Assembly: GCA_900696575.1 (NCBI GenBank)
Contig: CAADHD010000006.1
Span: 49,246 to 113,245 of the forward strand
DNA from: an uncultured Bacteroidota bacterium
Lineage (GTDB): Bacteria > Bacteroidota > Bacteroidia > AKYH767-A > OLB10
Direction of reading: 5' to 3'
DNA: 64,000 bases
Shown: one piece after another, positions 44,923 through 53,150 of the stretch
Layout: every line of letters starts with the position of its first letter
Position numbering within the stretch: position 1 is the first letter of the stretch
Notes under the pieces: model-generated
Told to the model about the DNA's origin: nothing
Seen by the model: the letters and a program-made list of their open reading frames with translations, nothing else
The model's database searches: none
Made by a program: the position numbers and the translations under genes

Positions 44923-45365
44923 GCCTTCTTTTTACCTGTGTCAGCCTTTTTCTTCTTTCGTTTTTTATCAAGGTTCCGGTTGTAACGGATGTCACGCCAA
45001 TATTCAGCGCCATAGCCAACTAAAATTTCACCGCCAGCAGGAATGTTGCGGTAGGAAACAATGTAACAACGGTTGCCTATAATCTCGTACTTCGAGTTGT
45101 TGCTTACTCCTTTTTTCTTCCCGATTCCTTTAGCATCATTGGCATAGCGTGCCAGTGCGTCCTTGTGGTCAAAGGCATCAATACAACGGTTTTTGTTGAT
45201 GTAAAAAAGATAGCCGTAGCGGTCTTTACGAACGCGTTCATCGTACTCTTTATAGGTAATGATATCGCCTGTGTACTCAACTATTCTGGTTCCTTTTTTA
45301 ATGGGCTTATCGGTAAATAATCCTTTGCCTGCTCCCGGTAGTTTTGATTTGCTGATATATAACAT
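44919..45365 (-). CDS. SET-domain protein (putative lysine methyltransferase)
   Basis: A 148-residue protein. Residues 1-120 have the SET fold: GAGKGLFTDKPIKKGTRIVEYTGDIIT (SAM loop), FYINKNRCIDAFDHKDALARYANDAKG, IGNRCYIVSYRNIPAGGEILVGYGAEYW (knot-like region and the Tyr of the active site). The canonical NHSCxPN is replaced by an NDAKG-type segment, as in many bacterial SET proteins. The tail (about 130-148) is Lys/Arg rich. Bacterial SET proteins methylate lysine in ribosomal or nucleoid proteins, or come from chlamydial/eukaryotic exchange; the target here is unknown. It overlaps by 4 bp the GT4 gene end and lies 1 bp downstream of the PAP2-like gene. Confidence 0.82.
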   Translation of the reverse strand: MLYISKSKLPGAGKGLFTDKPIKKGTRIVEYTGDIITYKEYDERVRKDRYGYLFYINKNRCIDAFDHKDALARYANDAKGIGKKKGVSNNSKYEIIGNRCYIVSYRNIPAGGEILVGYGAEYWRDIRYNRNLDKKRKKKKADTGKKKA

Positions 45366-45366
45366 G

Positions 45367-45984
45367 TTACTGTAAAATGCTGTTAAGAGTTAATGCTGAT
45401 GCAATGAAACCGGCAATAAATCCGGCATAAATCTGCATGGAAGAATGCGCTTCTCTGCTGAGCCGTGCCCATCCTGTTATTCCGCTGATAAGTAAGACTA
45501 TGATAAAATAAATACTGACATCGGTAAGAATGCGGTCTCCTGAAATAAAAATGATTCCGGCCAGGCCTCCCAACCCTATCATATGAATGCTGATTTTCCA
45601 TCGCAAATTCACTGCAAATGCTACGGCAATGATTACTGCACCAGAAATTACAATAGCAGGAATAAGATCAGGAGCAGGCAACTGCCGCAACAGAAAATAG
45701 CAGCATACATACATCAGAATGGCCGCCAGAAATGGAATCCTCCTCTCTTTTCTTTCACTCATTTCGAGCGAACGGATTAATCCCTTCTGCAGCAGGTAAA
45801 GCGTAATAAGGACGGGCATTACAAAACAGGTAATAAAAACTATAAACAGGATAATCTTTTTTACTTCCGGGGCCAGGCTATAGGTAAGGTATGACCGGGC
45901 ATTGAATAAAATAGTCATTGCATAAAATGGCATCAACAGCGGATGAAAGGCAATGGAGATATACTGGGAAAGCCGTGAAGTCAT
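45367..45984 (-). CDS. PAP2-like membrane protein
   Basis: A 205-residue membrane protein with about six hydrophobic segments. The end of the chain has KISIHMIGLGGLAG and RLSREAHSSMQIYAGFIAGF, recalling the C2/C3 part of PAP2 phosphatase motifs (HxxG and S-R-x-x-x-H-x(3)-D-x-x-x-G), but without the full first motif KxxxxxxRP. So it is a PAP2-superfamily relative that may act on lipid phosphates or may have lost activity. It is the upstream gene of a two-gene minus-strand unit with the SET-domain gene (1-bp gap). Confidence 0.68.
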   Translation of the reverse strand: MTSRLSQYISIAFHPLLMPFYAMTILFNARSYLTYSLAPEVKKIILFIVFITCFVMPVLITLYLLQKGLIRSLEMSERKERRIPFLAAILMYVCCYFLLRQLPAPDLIPAIVISGAVIIAVAFAVNLRWKISIHMIGLGGLAGIIFISGDRILTDVSIYFIIVLLISGITGWARLSREAHSSMQIYAGFIAGFIASALTLNSILQ

Positions 45985-46117
45985 AAATTTTGCGGTGCGA
46001 ATGTATTATTTCAATTCATAGGCAAGTGCTGTAGTGATGCCTTTAGTTTTCTTCAGCTATTCCACCGTAAAAACAGGTATGTTTGAGCGCTTCAAATGAT
46101 TTAATTCTGTTAAGGCG

Positions 46118-48157
46118 ATGCATTTCCTTTATCCTTCCTTTTTATGGGCATTGTCATTACTGGCTATCCCGGTTATTATTCACTTGTTCAACTTCAGGCG
46201 ATACAAAAAAATTGCATTTACCAATGTCCGTTTTTTAAAACAGATTACCGAAGAAACCACTTCGCGCAGCAAGCTGAAACATTTATTGGTACTGCTTTGC
46301 CGAATGCTGGCAATGGCTGCTCTTGTACTGGCATTTGTGCAACCGTTTTTGCCTGCATCCAATCAATTGCCTGCCGAAACATCAAGCCTTGTTTCAGTTT
46401 TTGTTGATAATTCATTCAGTATGGAATTGCCCGGTAAGCAAAGCTCAAAGCTTGAAGAAGCCAAAAAAGCAGCTGAAGAGGTGGTTTTGGCTTACAAACC
46501 TTCCGGCAGGTTTCAGGTGCTGACTAACGATTTTGAAGGTAGCCATCAGCGGATTGTAAACCGCGAAGAAGCGCTTGCCCGCATTCGTGAAATAAAAATC
46601 AGCGCTGCAGCTCATTCGGTTTCAGAGGTAATCAGCAGGCAACGACAGGCAGCCGATGGCCGGTTTACTTCTTATTTCATCAGCGATATGCAGGCCTGGC
46701 AAACTTCTCTGCAGGATTTAAAGGAAGATTCCGTTAACCAATTGGTGTTGCTTCCGGTTCAGGGCAGCCGTGCTTCCAATCTCAGCATTGACACATGTTT
46801 CTTCAGCGAACCGTTTATGCTTAAAAACAAACCTGCTGTTATTAAAACTAAAGTCAGCAATTTTTCTGAGAATGATATTGAGCAACTTTCCATCAGGCTA
46901 CTCATCAATGGTAGCCAGAAAGCATTAACCAGCATTGGCATTGCTGCCGGTACTGCAACCGAAGCCGAACTGGTGTTTACTCCTGACTTTTCAGGTAATG
47001 CTTCGGGTGAAATTCAGATTACTGATCATCCCTTAACATTTGATGACCGATGGTTTTTCAATGTTAAGGTGAATGACCAAATCAGTACTCTTCTCCTTTC
47101 TCCTAATACGGTCAATCGCTTTGTGCGTTCCGCTTTTGCTTCCGACCCGCTTTTCAACATTGCCTATCAATCAGAAAGAGTGATGGATTATGGCTCTTTC
47201 AGAAGTTTCAGCGCCATTGTAGTAAGCGATTTTCAGAATTTAGGTTCAGGCATGGCATCAGAATTTGAAAAATACTTACGTAGCGGTGGAGTGGTAATTC
47301 TTTTTCCTGATACAACCGTTAACCTTGATTCTTACAACTCATTTTTCAGAAACACCATTTCCGATAAATGGGAACAGCCGGTTGTTACCGATCTGAGAGC
47401 TGATAAACTGAATTTTGAAAGCCGGACGCTCAGCGGAATTTTTGATTTAAAAAACCAGCGCGACCGCAATGTGGATTATCCCGTTGTAAAAAAGTTTTTC
47501 AAAACCATTACTGTTTCTTCAGGAATCAGGGAAAGCATTCTCACTTTGCAGGATGGCTCTCCGCTATTATCCTGCTATTCTGTAGGTAAAGGAAAATTAT
47601 ACCTCTCGGCTCAGGCTGCTTCACCGGCAGCGGGCAATCTTGTAAATCATGCCCTGTTTGCGCCTGTGCTTTACCGCATGTCATTACACACAGGAACTGT
47701 CAATCTGCCATTTCAGGTCATTGGTGCCGAAGGAAATTATCTTCTTAATGATACTCCTTTGCAAGGAGATGCTGTTTATAAACTTTCAGACAAGACGGCA
47801 GGTATAGAAGTAATTCCGCCTTTAGTAACTGCCGAAGGCACCACTGCGCTTAATCTCAAAGGAATTATTAAGGATGCCGGAGTTTATGATTTGAAAGCCG
47901 GCAATACGGTTATTGATGCCATTGCTTTTAATTTTAACAGACATGAATCAGAACTTGCCTTTATGGATGAAGAAGCACTTGAGCAATCGGCATCCAAAAG
48001 TTTATTCAGAAATGTATCCGTATTAAAATCATCGCCTAAGGGATATACGGCTTCCTTAGCATCTCAAACATCAGGTAAACCGCTCTGGAAATGGTTTGTG
48101 GCACTGGTTTTAATTTTCCTGGCACTTGAAACAGTTTTATTGCGATGGATGAAATAA
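46118..48157 (+). CDS. BatA-type membrane protein with von Willebrand-like domain
   Basis: A 679-residue protein. Starts with the BatA N-terminal helix (MHFLYPSFLWALSLLAIPVIIHLFNFRRYK), a second helix (about 57-80), then a vWA-like domain (about 85-225; VSVFVDNSFSMELPGKQ with the MIDAS DxSxS motif), a beta-rich middle part and one C-terminal helix (about 653-675). BatA-like proteins of Bacteroidota occur in aerotolerance operons and in cell-envelope processes; the specific role is unknown. No MoxR ATPase or BatB-E gene is near. The pyrC-like gene starts 70 bp later. Confidence 0.85.
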   Translation: MHFLYPSFLWALSLLAIPVIIHLFNFRRYKKIAFTNVRFLKQITEETTSRSKLKHLLVLLCRMLAMAALVLAFVQPFLPASNQLPAETSSLVSVFVDNSFSMELPGKQSSKLEEAKKAAEEVVLAYKPSGRFQVLTNDFEGSHQRIVNREEALARIREIKISAAAHSVSEVISRQRQAADGRFTSYFISDMQAWQTSLQDLKEDSVNQLVLLPVQGSRASNLSIDTCFFSEPFMLKNKPAVIKTKVSNFSENDIEQLSIRLLINGSQKALTSIGIAAGTATEAELVFTPDFSGNASGEIQITDHPLTFDDRWFFNVKVNDQISTLLLSPNTVNRFVRSAFASDPLFNIAYQSERVMDYGSFRSFSAIVVSDFQNLGSGMASEFEKYLRSGGVVILFPDTTVNLDSYNSFFRNTISDKWEQPVVTDLRADKLNFESRTLSGIFDLKNQRDRNVDYPVVKKFFKTITVSSGIRESILTLQDGSPLLSCYSVGKGKLYLSAQAASPAAGNLVNHALFAPVLYRMSLHTGTVNLPFQVIGAEGNYLLNDTPLQGDAVYKLSDKTAGIEVIPPLVTAEGTTALNLKGIIKDAGVYDLKAGNTVIDAIAFNFNRHESELAFMDEEALEQSASKSLFRNVSVLKSSPKGYTASLASQTSGKPLWKWFVALVLIFLALETVLLRWMK

Positions 48158-48227
48158 GTGCCGGAAATAAATCCATCCTCTTTCAAAAACCTTTCTTTAC
48201 TTTGCCCTCTGCCAATCCCTTGATCCA

Positions 48228-49508
48228 TTGAACCTGTTGATTCGCTCCGCCCGGCTTGTTGACAGCCGCCACCCGCTGAACGGTAAAATGGTTGATATTC
48301 ACATCAGGAAAGGAGTCATTCAGAAAATTTCGAAAACCATTACGCCTGCCTCCTGTGGTGCTGATGTAAAAGTTATTTCAAAAGACGGATTGCATGTTTC
48401 CATCGGCTGGTTTGATATGGCTGCGCGCTTTTGCGATCCGGGTTTTGAATACAAAGAAGATTTAATTACAGGTGCTGCTGCTGCTGCTGCCGGTGGTTTT
48501 ACCGGTGTGCTGGTTATGCCTGATACCTTTCCGGTTGTTCAGACCAAAGCCGATGTTGAGTACATATTGAATAAAAGCAAAAACCTGCCGGTCGAAGTAC
48601 ATGTAGCCGGAGCCTTAACCCAATCATTAGACGGAAAAGACCTTGCCGAACTGTATGACATGAAACAGGCCGGTGCCGTGGCATTTACCAATTCCAAAAA
48701 ACCGGTAACGGATGCAGGGCAAATGCTCCGCTCTCTTATCTATGCCCGTAATTGCGATTCAATAATCCTCAGCCACCCTAATGATTATTCCCTTTCCGGA
48801 AAACTGCTGATGAATGAGAGCGTAAACAGTGTACTTTACGGCATGAAAGGCTCGCCATCCATCGCTGAAGAAGTGATGCTTCAGCGCGATCTGATGCTGA
48901 ATGCTTATTCACAAAGCCGAATTCATTTCCTTACACTCTCCGCATCCGGTTCGGTTGCTCTTATCAAGGAAGCTAAAAAGAAATCGGAAGGAGTTTCTGC
49001 CGGCATTGCCGCTCATCAGCTTTGGTTTACCGATGAAAGTGTTGGCAGCTACGATTCCAATTTTAAAGTGAATCCGCCATTCAGAACAGAGGTGGATAAG
49101 CTTGACCTTATCAAAGGTTTAAAAAATGATGTGATTGATGTGATCTGTTCTGACCATACTCCTCAGGATACGGAATCAAAAGATGTGGAATACGAATCAG
49201 CCAAACATGGAATCATCGGCCTTGAAACAGCTTTCGCCTGTGCATGGACGGTAACCAGAAAACAGCTGACCATTGAACAGCTCATTGAAAAAATTTCTGT
49301 CAATCCAAGAAATATTCTGAATCTTGAAGTACCCGCTATCGAAGAAGGCAAAAAAGCCAACCTTACACTTTTCAGACCGGATGAAGAATGGAAATTTGAA
49401 GAAAAACATATCCGCTCAAAATCAAAAAATTCGCCTTTCATCAATCAGGTTTTCACGGGCCGGCCTGTGGCCATTATTACCGGAAATGATTTTATTACAT
49501 CTGATTGA
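48228..49508 (+). CDS. Dihydroorotase-like protein lacking the catalytic metal ligands
   Basis: A 426-residue amidohydrolase-fold protein closest in layout to dihydroorotase (PyrC class I): MNLLIRSARLVDSRHPLNGK start, IGWFDMAARFCDPGFEYKED, GSPSIAEEVMLQRDL, HQLWFTDESVG and CSDHTPQDTESKDVEYESAKHGIIGLETAF. The metal-binding HxH of active enzymes (DxHxHxRxP) is DMAARFCDP here, and the later catalytic His of HVSTA is replaced by TLSAS. It is thus predicted to be inactive, like the dihydroorotase homologues that support aspartate transcarbamoylase in some bacteria. The same substitution pattern is typical of Bacteroidota pyrC relatives. The start is TTG at 48228. A true dihydroorotase should exist elsewhere. 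Confidence 0.8.
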   Translation: MNLLIRSARLVDSRHPLNGKMVDIHIRKGVIQKISKTITPASCGADVKVISKDGLHVSIGWFDMAARFCDPGFEYKEDLITGAAAAAAGGFTGVLVMPDTFPVVQTKADVEYILNKSKNLPVEVHVAGALTQSLDGKDLAELYDMKQAGAVAFTNSKKPVTDAGQMLRSLIYARNCDSIILSHPNDYSLSGKLLMNESVNSVLYGMKGSPSIAEEVMLQRDLMLNAYSQSRIHFLTLSASGSVALIKEAKKKSEGVSAGIAAHQLWFTDESVGSYDSNFKVNPPFRTEVDKLDLIKGLKNDVIDVICSDHTPQDTESKDVEYESAKHGIIGLETAFACAWTVTRKQLTIEQLIEKISVNPRNILNLEVPAIEEGKKANLTLFRPDEEWKFEEKHIRSKSKNSPFINQVFTGRPVAIITGNDFITSD

Positions 49509-49581
49509 GTATTCATTTCTGCCGTTCAGGAATTACAAACCGTAAACTGTTTAATACTATACTTGCCTTGCACCAACGATC

Positions 49582-50715
49582 ATGAGTAAGACGTCAAAAT
49601 CATTAAAAAAAGAAAATCACCAGTTCACACTGGGCATTGAGGAAGAGTTTCAGATTGTTGATCCCGAAACGCGCGAATTGAAATCGCACATGCACCAGAT
49701 TGTGGAAGGCGGAAAAGTATTGCTGAAAGAACAGGTAAAAGCCGAAATGCATCAGAGCGTGGTAGAAGTAGGAACCAACATTTGCCACAGTATAACTGAA
49801 GCACGTTCGGAAGTAACCCATCTGCGCAAAATGGTTTCGCTGCTGGCTGCCAAGCAGGGACTTAAAATTGCTTCGGCCGGAACCCATCCTTTTTCGCGAT
49901 GGCAAGACCAGTTGATAACCGACCATCCGCGTTATCATGAAATCGTTAAAGAAATGCAGGATGCCGCACGTTCCAATCTTATTTTCGGTTTACACGTTCA
50001 TGTAGGCATTAAAGACCGCGACCAGGGAATCAGGCTGATGAATTCTGCACGATATTTCCTTCCTCACATTTTTGCCTTGTCAACCAATTCGCCTTTCTGG
50101 CTCGGACGTGAAACCGGTTTTAAATCGTACCGCGTTAAAGTGTTTGATAAATTTCCGCGGACCGGCATTCCTGATCATTTTTCTTCTGCTGCCGAATTTG
50201 ATTCCTATGTAGCGCTGCTGGTGAAAACCAATTGCATGGATAATGCAAAAAAAATCTGGTACGACATCAGGCTGCATCCTTTCTTCAACACTATTGAATG
50301 GCGCATTTGCGATGTACCCATGCGCATTGATGAAACCATTGCGCTTGCAGCATTGATGCAGGCTGTCATTGCCAAACTTGTGAAATTACAGGAAAGCAAT
50401 CTTGATTTCCGTCATTATGGCCGTGCTCTCATTAACGAAAATAAATGGCGTGCTGCCCGTTACGGCATACACGGCAAACTGATTGACTTCGGAAAGGAAA
50501 TTGAAGTTGATACTCCGGAACTGATCCATGAATTGCTGGAGTTTGTTGACGATGTGGTTGACGAACTCGAAAGCCGTCATGAACTTAAATACATTTACAA
50601 AATGCTCGAACAGGGAACCGGAGCCGACCGCCAGCTTGAAGTTTACAAGCGTACAGGCGACATTAAAAAAGTGGTGGATTACATCGTTGAAGAAACCAAT
50701 CGCGGATTTAAGTAA
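49582..50715 (+). CDS. YbdK-type carboxylate-amine ligase (GCS2 family)
   Basis: A 377-residue ligase of the glutamate-cysteine ligase 2 fold. Seen: TLGIEEEFQIVD near 16-27, GTNICHSITEARSEV near 64-78, GLHVHVGI near 135-142, TNSPFWLGRETGFKSYR near 157-173, and NTIEWRICDVPMRIDE near 236-251, all hallmarks of YbdK/GCS2. These enzymes use ATP to join a carboxylate to an amine. The substrate is unknown: it could be Glu-Cys or another pair. It is followed by an amidotransferase gene (33 bp) and an ATP-grasp-like gene (3 bp), suggesting a pathway for an amide or small-peptide metabolite. Confidence 0.9.
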   Translation: MSKTSKSLKKENHQFTLGIEEEFQIVDPETRELKSHMHQIVEGGKVLLKEQVKAEMHQSVVEVGTNICHSITEARSEVTHLRKMVSLLAAKQGLKIASAGTHPFSRWQDQLITDHPRYHEIVKEMQDAARSNLIFGLHVHVGIKDRDQGIRLMNSARYFLPHIFALSTNSPFWLGRETGFKSYRVKVFDKFPRTGIPDHFSSAAEFDSYVALLVKTNCMDNAKKIWYDIRLHPFFNTIEWRICDVPMRIDETIALAALMQAVIAKLVKLQESNLDFRHYGRALINENKWRAARYGIHGKLIDFGKEIEVDTPELIHELLEFVDDVVDELESRHELKYIYKMLEQGTGADRQLEVYKRTGDIKKVVDYIVEETNRGFK

Positions 50716-50748
50716 CTTTTCTTCAGCTTTTAAGTTAACATTGCCATC

Positions 50749-51567
50749 ATGAAACCGGTAAGCATAGCCATACTTGATCTTTACTGCAATCATCCCAACC
50801 AGGGAATGCGCTGCATCAAGCACATTGTGGATGAGCAACTGTTTCCTGTTACGTGGCAGGTGTTTGATGTAAGAGGGAAAAACGAAGTACCCGGGCTTGA
50901 CTTTGATATTTACATTTCCTCAGGCGGACCGGGTGACCCTACAATAACCGGTGAAAAGTGGGTAGATGATTTTTTAAGTTTAATTGACAACATAGCAACT
51001 CATAATAAAAATTCTGCTGATAAAAAATTTCTGTTTCTCATTTGTCATTCTTTCCAGATGGTTTGCAATCATTGGAAAATTGCCAATGTCTGTATGCGCA
51101 AATCACCTGCTTTCGGAATTTTTCCGGTTCACAAAACCGAAGAAGGAAAAAACGACCCGCTCTTTAAAAATCTTCCCGATCCCTTTTATGCCGTTGACTC
51201 GCGCGACTGGCAAATAATTTCTCCCGATAATAATAAACTGAAAATGTTAGGTGCAGAAATCATGGCGCTTGAAAAAATCCGTCCGCATGTTGATCTGGAA
51301 CGTGCCGTGATGTCTATTCGTTTTTCACCCGAAATTTTCGGAACACAGTTTCATCCTGAAGCTGATGTTATCGGCATGAAATTTTATTTTGGACAGGAAG
51401 AGAAAAAGCAAAGGATTATTGCCAATCATGGCGAAGGCAAGTACGAAGAAATGATTGCCGGGCTGATGGATAAAGACCGAATCTTGCTGACGCATCAAAC
51501 CATCATTCCCGAATTTCTGAAACAGGCCGCTTATCATCTCCGCGATTTTAAAACCGTAACTCCTTAA
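50749..51567 (+). CDS. Class I glutamine amidotransferase-like protein
   Basis: A 272-residue protein with the GATase-1 fold: SGGPGDP near 58-64, nucleophile Cys99 in FLICHSFQM, and His202/Glu204 in GTQFHPEAD. A complete Cys-His-Glu triad suggests glutaminase or gamma-glutamyl hydrolase activity. The N-terminus SIAILDLYCNHPNQGMRCIKHIV is typical of a Bacteroidota group always seen with YbdK-type ligases, as far as I recall. It lies between the carboxylate-amine ligase and the ATP-grasp-like gene. It may feed ammonia to the ligase or hydrolyse gamma-glutamyl amides made by it. Confidence 0.85.
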   Translation: MKPVSIAILDLYCNHPNQGMRCIKHIVDEQLFPVTWQVFDVRGKNEVPGLDFDIYISSGGPGDPTITGEKWVDDFLSLIDNIATHNKNSADKKFLFLICHSFQMVCNHWKIANVCMRKSPAFGIFPVHKTEEGKNDPLFKNLPDPFYAVDSRDWQIISPDNNKLKMLGAEIMALEKIRPHVDLERAVMSIRFSPEIFGTQFHPEADVIGMKFYFGQEEKKQRIIANHGEGKYEEMIAGLMDKDRILLTHQTIIPEFLKQAAYHLRDFKTVTP

Positions 51568-51570
51568 CCA

Positions 51571-52770
51571 ATGATCGGCAGCGCAAGGGAGCAATTCAAC
51601 AAGAGTTTTTCGGAAGAGAAATACCAAAACATGCTCCGCACCATGAATGCGGAGTTTAATTATACCATTCCGTTCCGCGTAGCCGAATCGCCTGTGTTTA
51701 TACCTGAATGGTTAAGCAACAAAATGTTTATGGCCTGCGATGAGATGATTGATTTTATACGTCAGACATCATTTAAAAAAGATACGGAAGCCGCCATTCC
51801 TCCGCATTTGAACTTACCCGGTGAAGGCACGCACAGTATTTTTCTTGCCTTCGATTTCGGAATCTGTAAAAACGAAAAGGGAGAAATTGTTCCGCAGTTA
51901 ATCGAGCTGCAGGGTTTTCCTTCTCTGTTCGGATGGCAGCATTTTGCAGCAAAGCATTACCGGAAGTTTTTTCAGGTGGATGAAAAACTGAATCATTTGT
52001 TTACTGCCAGCGAAGAAGAATACCTGAACACGGTGAGTAAATCCATTCTCGGCAATCAACGGAAAGAAAACACGATCCTGCTCGAAATTGATCCTGAGAA
52101 ACAAAACACAAGAATTGATTTTCTGATTACTGAAAAACTCTGGGGAGTTAAAGCAGTCTGCATTTCGAAAGTAAAAGCATCAGGACGTGAATTGTTTTAC
52201 GAGGAAAACGGTAAACGCATTTCTATTCACCGCATTTACAACCGCGTTATTTTTGATGAACTGCAGAACAGGCCTGATATAATGCCCGGATTTGATTTGC
52301 AGAAAGAATACGATGTGGAATGGGCCGGACATCCCAACTGGTTTTTCCGTATCAGCAAATACATCATGCCACGCCTGAAAGGAGATTGCATACCGCCAAC
52401 TTATTTTCTGAATGAACTAAAAACCATTCCTTCAGATCTTGAGAATTATGTGCTCAAACCGTTATTCTCTTTCTCAGGAAGCGGAGTTATCTTTAATGTT
52501 ACCCGGCAGGACATTGACAGCATCAGCAATCCTTCGCAGTATATCCTGCAGCGCAAGGTGAATTACGAACCGGTTATACATTCGCCCGATGATAAAGTGA
52601 AAGCTGAATTACGACTGCTCTTTTTGTGGAATGTCAAAAACTCAAAACCGCAGCCTGTCATCAATATGGCACGCCTGAGCAAAGGCGAAATGATTGGCGT
52701 AAAACACAACAAAAACAAAACCTGGGTGGGTGGTTCGGTAGGGTTTTATGAGGGGGTATTTAGCAGGTAG
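51571..52770 (+). CDS. ATP-grasp-like protein, third member of the amidoligase triad
   Basis: A 399-residue cytoplasmic protein not assignable to a named family. Features resembling ATP-grasp enzymes: a glycine/serine loop in ENYVLKPLFSFSGSGVIF near 292-309, YILQRKV near 327-333, and an acidic/basic end with RLLFLWN and INMARLSKGEMIG. The rest has a charged, helical N-terminus with IELQGFPSLFGWQHFAAKHY near 109-128. An ATP-grasp enzyme would ligate another amino or carboxyl group to the product of the YbdK-type ligase. The gene starts 3 bp behind the amidotransferase. A tandem repeat and a hairpin element that can act as terminator follow. Confidence 0.6.
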   Translation: MIGSAREQFNKSFSEEKYQNMLRTMNAEFNYTIPFRVAESPVFIPEWLSNKMFMACDEMIDFIRQTSFKKDTEAAIPPHLNLPGEGTHSIFLAFDFGICKNEKGEIVPQLIELQGFPSLFGWQHFAAKHYRKFFQVDEKLNHLFTASEEEYLNTVSKSILGNQRKENTILLEIDPEKQNTRIDFLITEKLWGVKAVCISKVKASGRELFYEENGKRISIHRIYNRVIFDELQNRPDIMPGFDLQKEYDVEWAGHPNWFFRISKYIMPRLKGDCIPPTYFLNELKTIPSDLENYVLKPLFSFSGSGVIFNVTRQDIDSISNPSQYILQRKVNYEPVIHSPDDKVKAELRLLFLWNVKNSKPQPVINMARLSKGEMIGVKHNKNKTWVGGSVGFYEGVFSR

Positions 52771-52773
52771 TTA

Positions 52774-52794
52774 GTAGTGGGTAGTGGGTAGTGT
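52774..52794. repeat. Short tandem repeat, three GTAGTGG units
   Basis: Three consecutive 7-bp units (52774-52780, 52781-52787 and 52788-52794, the last with one mismatch) lie immediately after the stop of the ATP-grasp-like gene, extending a TAG-rich end. Probably slipped-strand repeats. Similar TAGTGGG tandems occur in other Bacteroidota intergenic regions, as far as I recall. Confidence 0.7.
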
Positions 52795-52841
52795 GGAGAT
52801 GAATGAAAGTTGTTGCCTGTCTATATTTTGTTGTCAGCCAA

Positions 52842-52899
52842 GGACGTCCCCGTCCGTTTTTCTTGAATCAAAATTCAAAGTGATGGGCGGGAACGCCCG
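52842..52899. repeat. REPIN-like inverted pair of hairpins
   Basis: Two similar GC-rich hairpins in opposite orientation: GGACGTCCCCGTCC (52842-52855) and GGGCGGGAACGCCC (52885-52898), the second being, in reverse complement, GGGCGTTCCCGCCC. A central palindrome TTGAAT-CAAA-ATTCAA joins them. The left hairpin followed by GTTTTTCTT also has the form of an intrinsic terminator for the plus-strand triad. The layout is that of REPIN/BIME-type elements. Function beyond termination unknown. Confidence 0.6.
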
Positions 52900-52962
52900 A
52901 TCACAGACAAGGGAGTGAGACCTGTCTCCAAATGTTCTGTCGCTGATAACTGTACTGCCGCT

Positions 52963-53006
52963 GTCATTCCTGCGCCTGCCTGCCGGTATGCAGGCAAAGG
53001 AATGAC
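52963..53006. repeat. Long nested hairpin in the repeat-rich intergenic stretch
   Basis: GTCATTCCT and AGGAATGAC form a perfect 9-bp outer stem; inside, GCCTGC-CGGTAT-GCAGGC is a perfect 6-bp hairpin. The element lies 24 bp before the reading-through end of the T9SS gene at 53030. The GTCATTCCTGCG start resembles palindromic repeats common in many bacteria. No T-tract follows in either direction, so it is probably a repeat and not a terminator. The rest of 52771-53029 contains no gene. Confidence 0.65.
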
Positions 53007-53109
53007 GGTGCAGGTGAGTGCTTAATCTCTCACTCAATCACCACCAGCTTCCTTGTTGCAAAATACTCTCCTGACCTTATCGTGCAGATATAAACCCCGC
53101 TCTGCAGCC

Positions 53110-53150
53110 GCGCGGAGGAACCCTTCAGGGTTACGGGTTAGCGGGGGCTG
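53110..53150. repeat. Palindromic repeat interrupting the T9SS sorting domain
   Basis: GCGCGGAGGAACCCTTCAGGG followed by TTACGGGTTAGCGGGGGCTG (plus strand). AACCCT-TC-AGGGTT is a perfect 6-bp palindromic hairpin with a 2-base loop. Core shared with 5413-5439 (one mismatch in 22) and, more weakly, with 4385-4422. On the minus strand it adds about 14 codons including the TAA stop. Confidence 0.75.
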
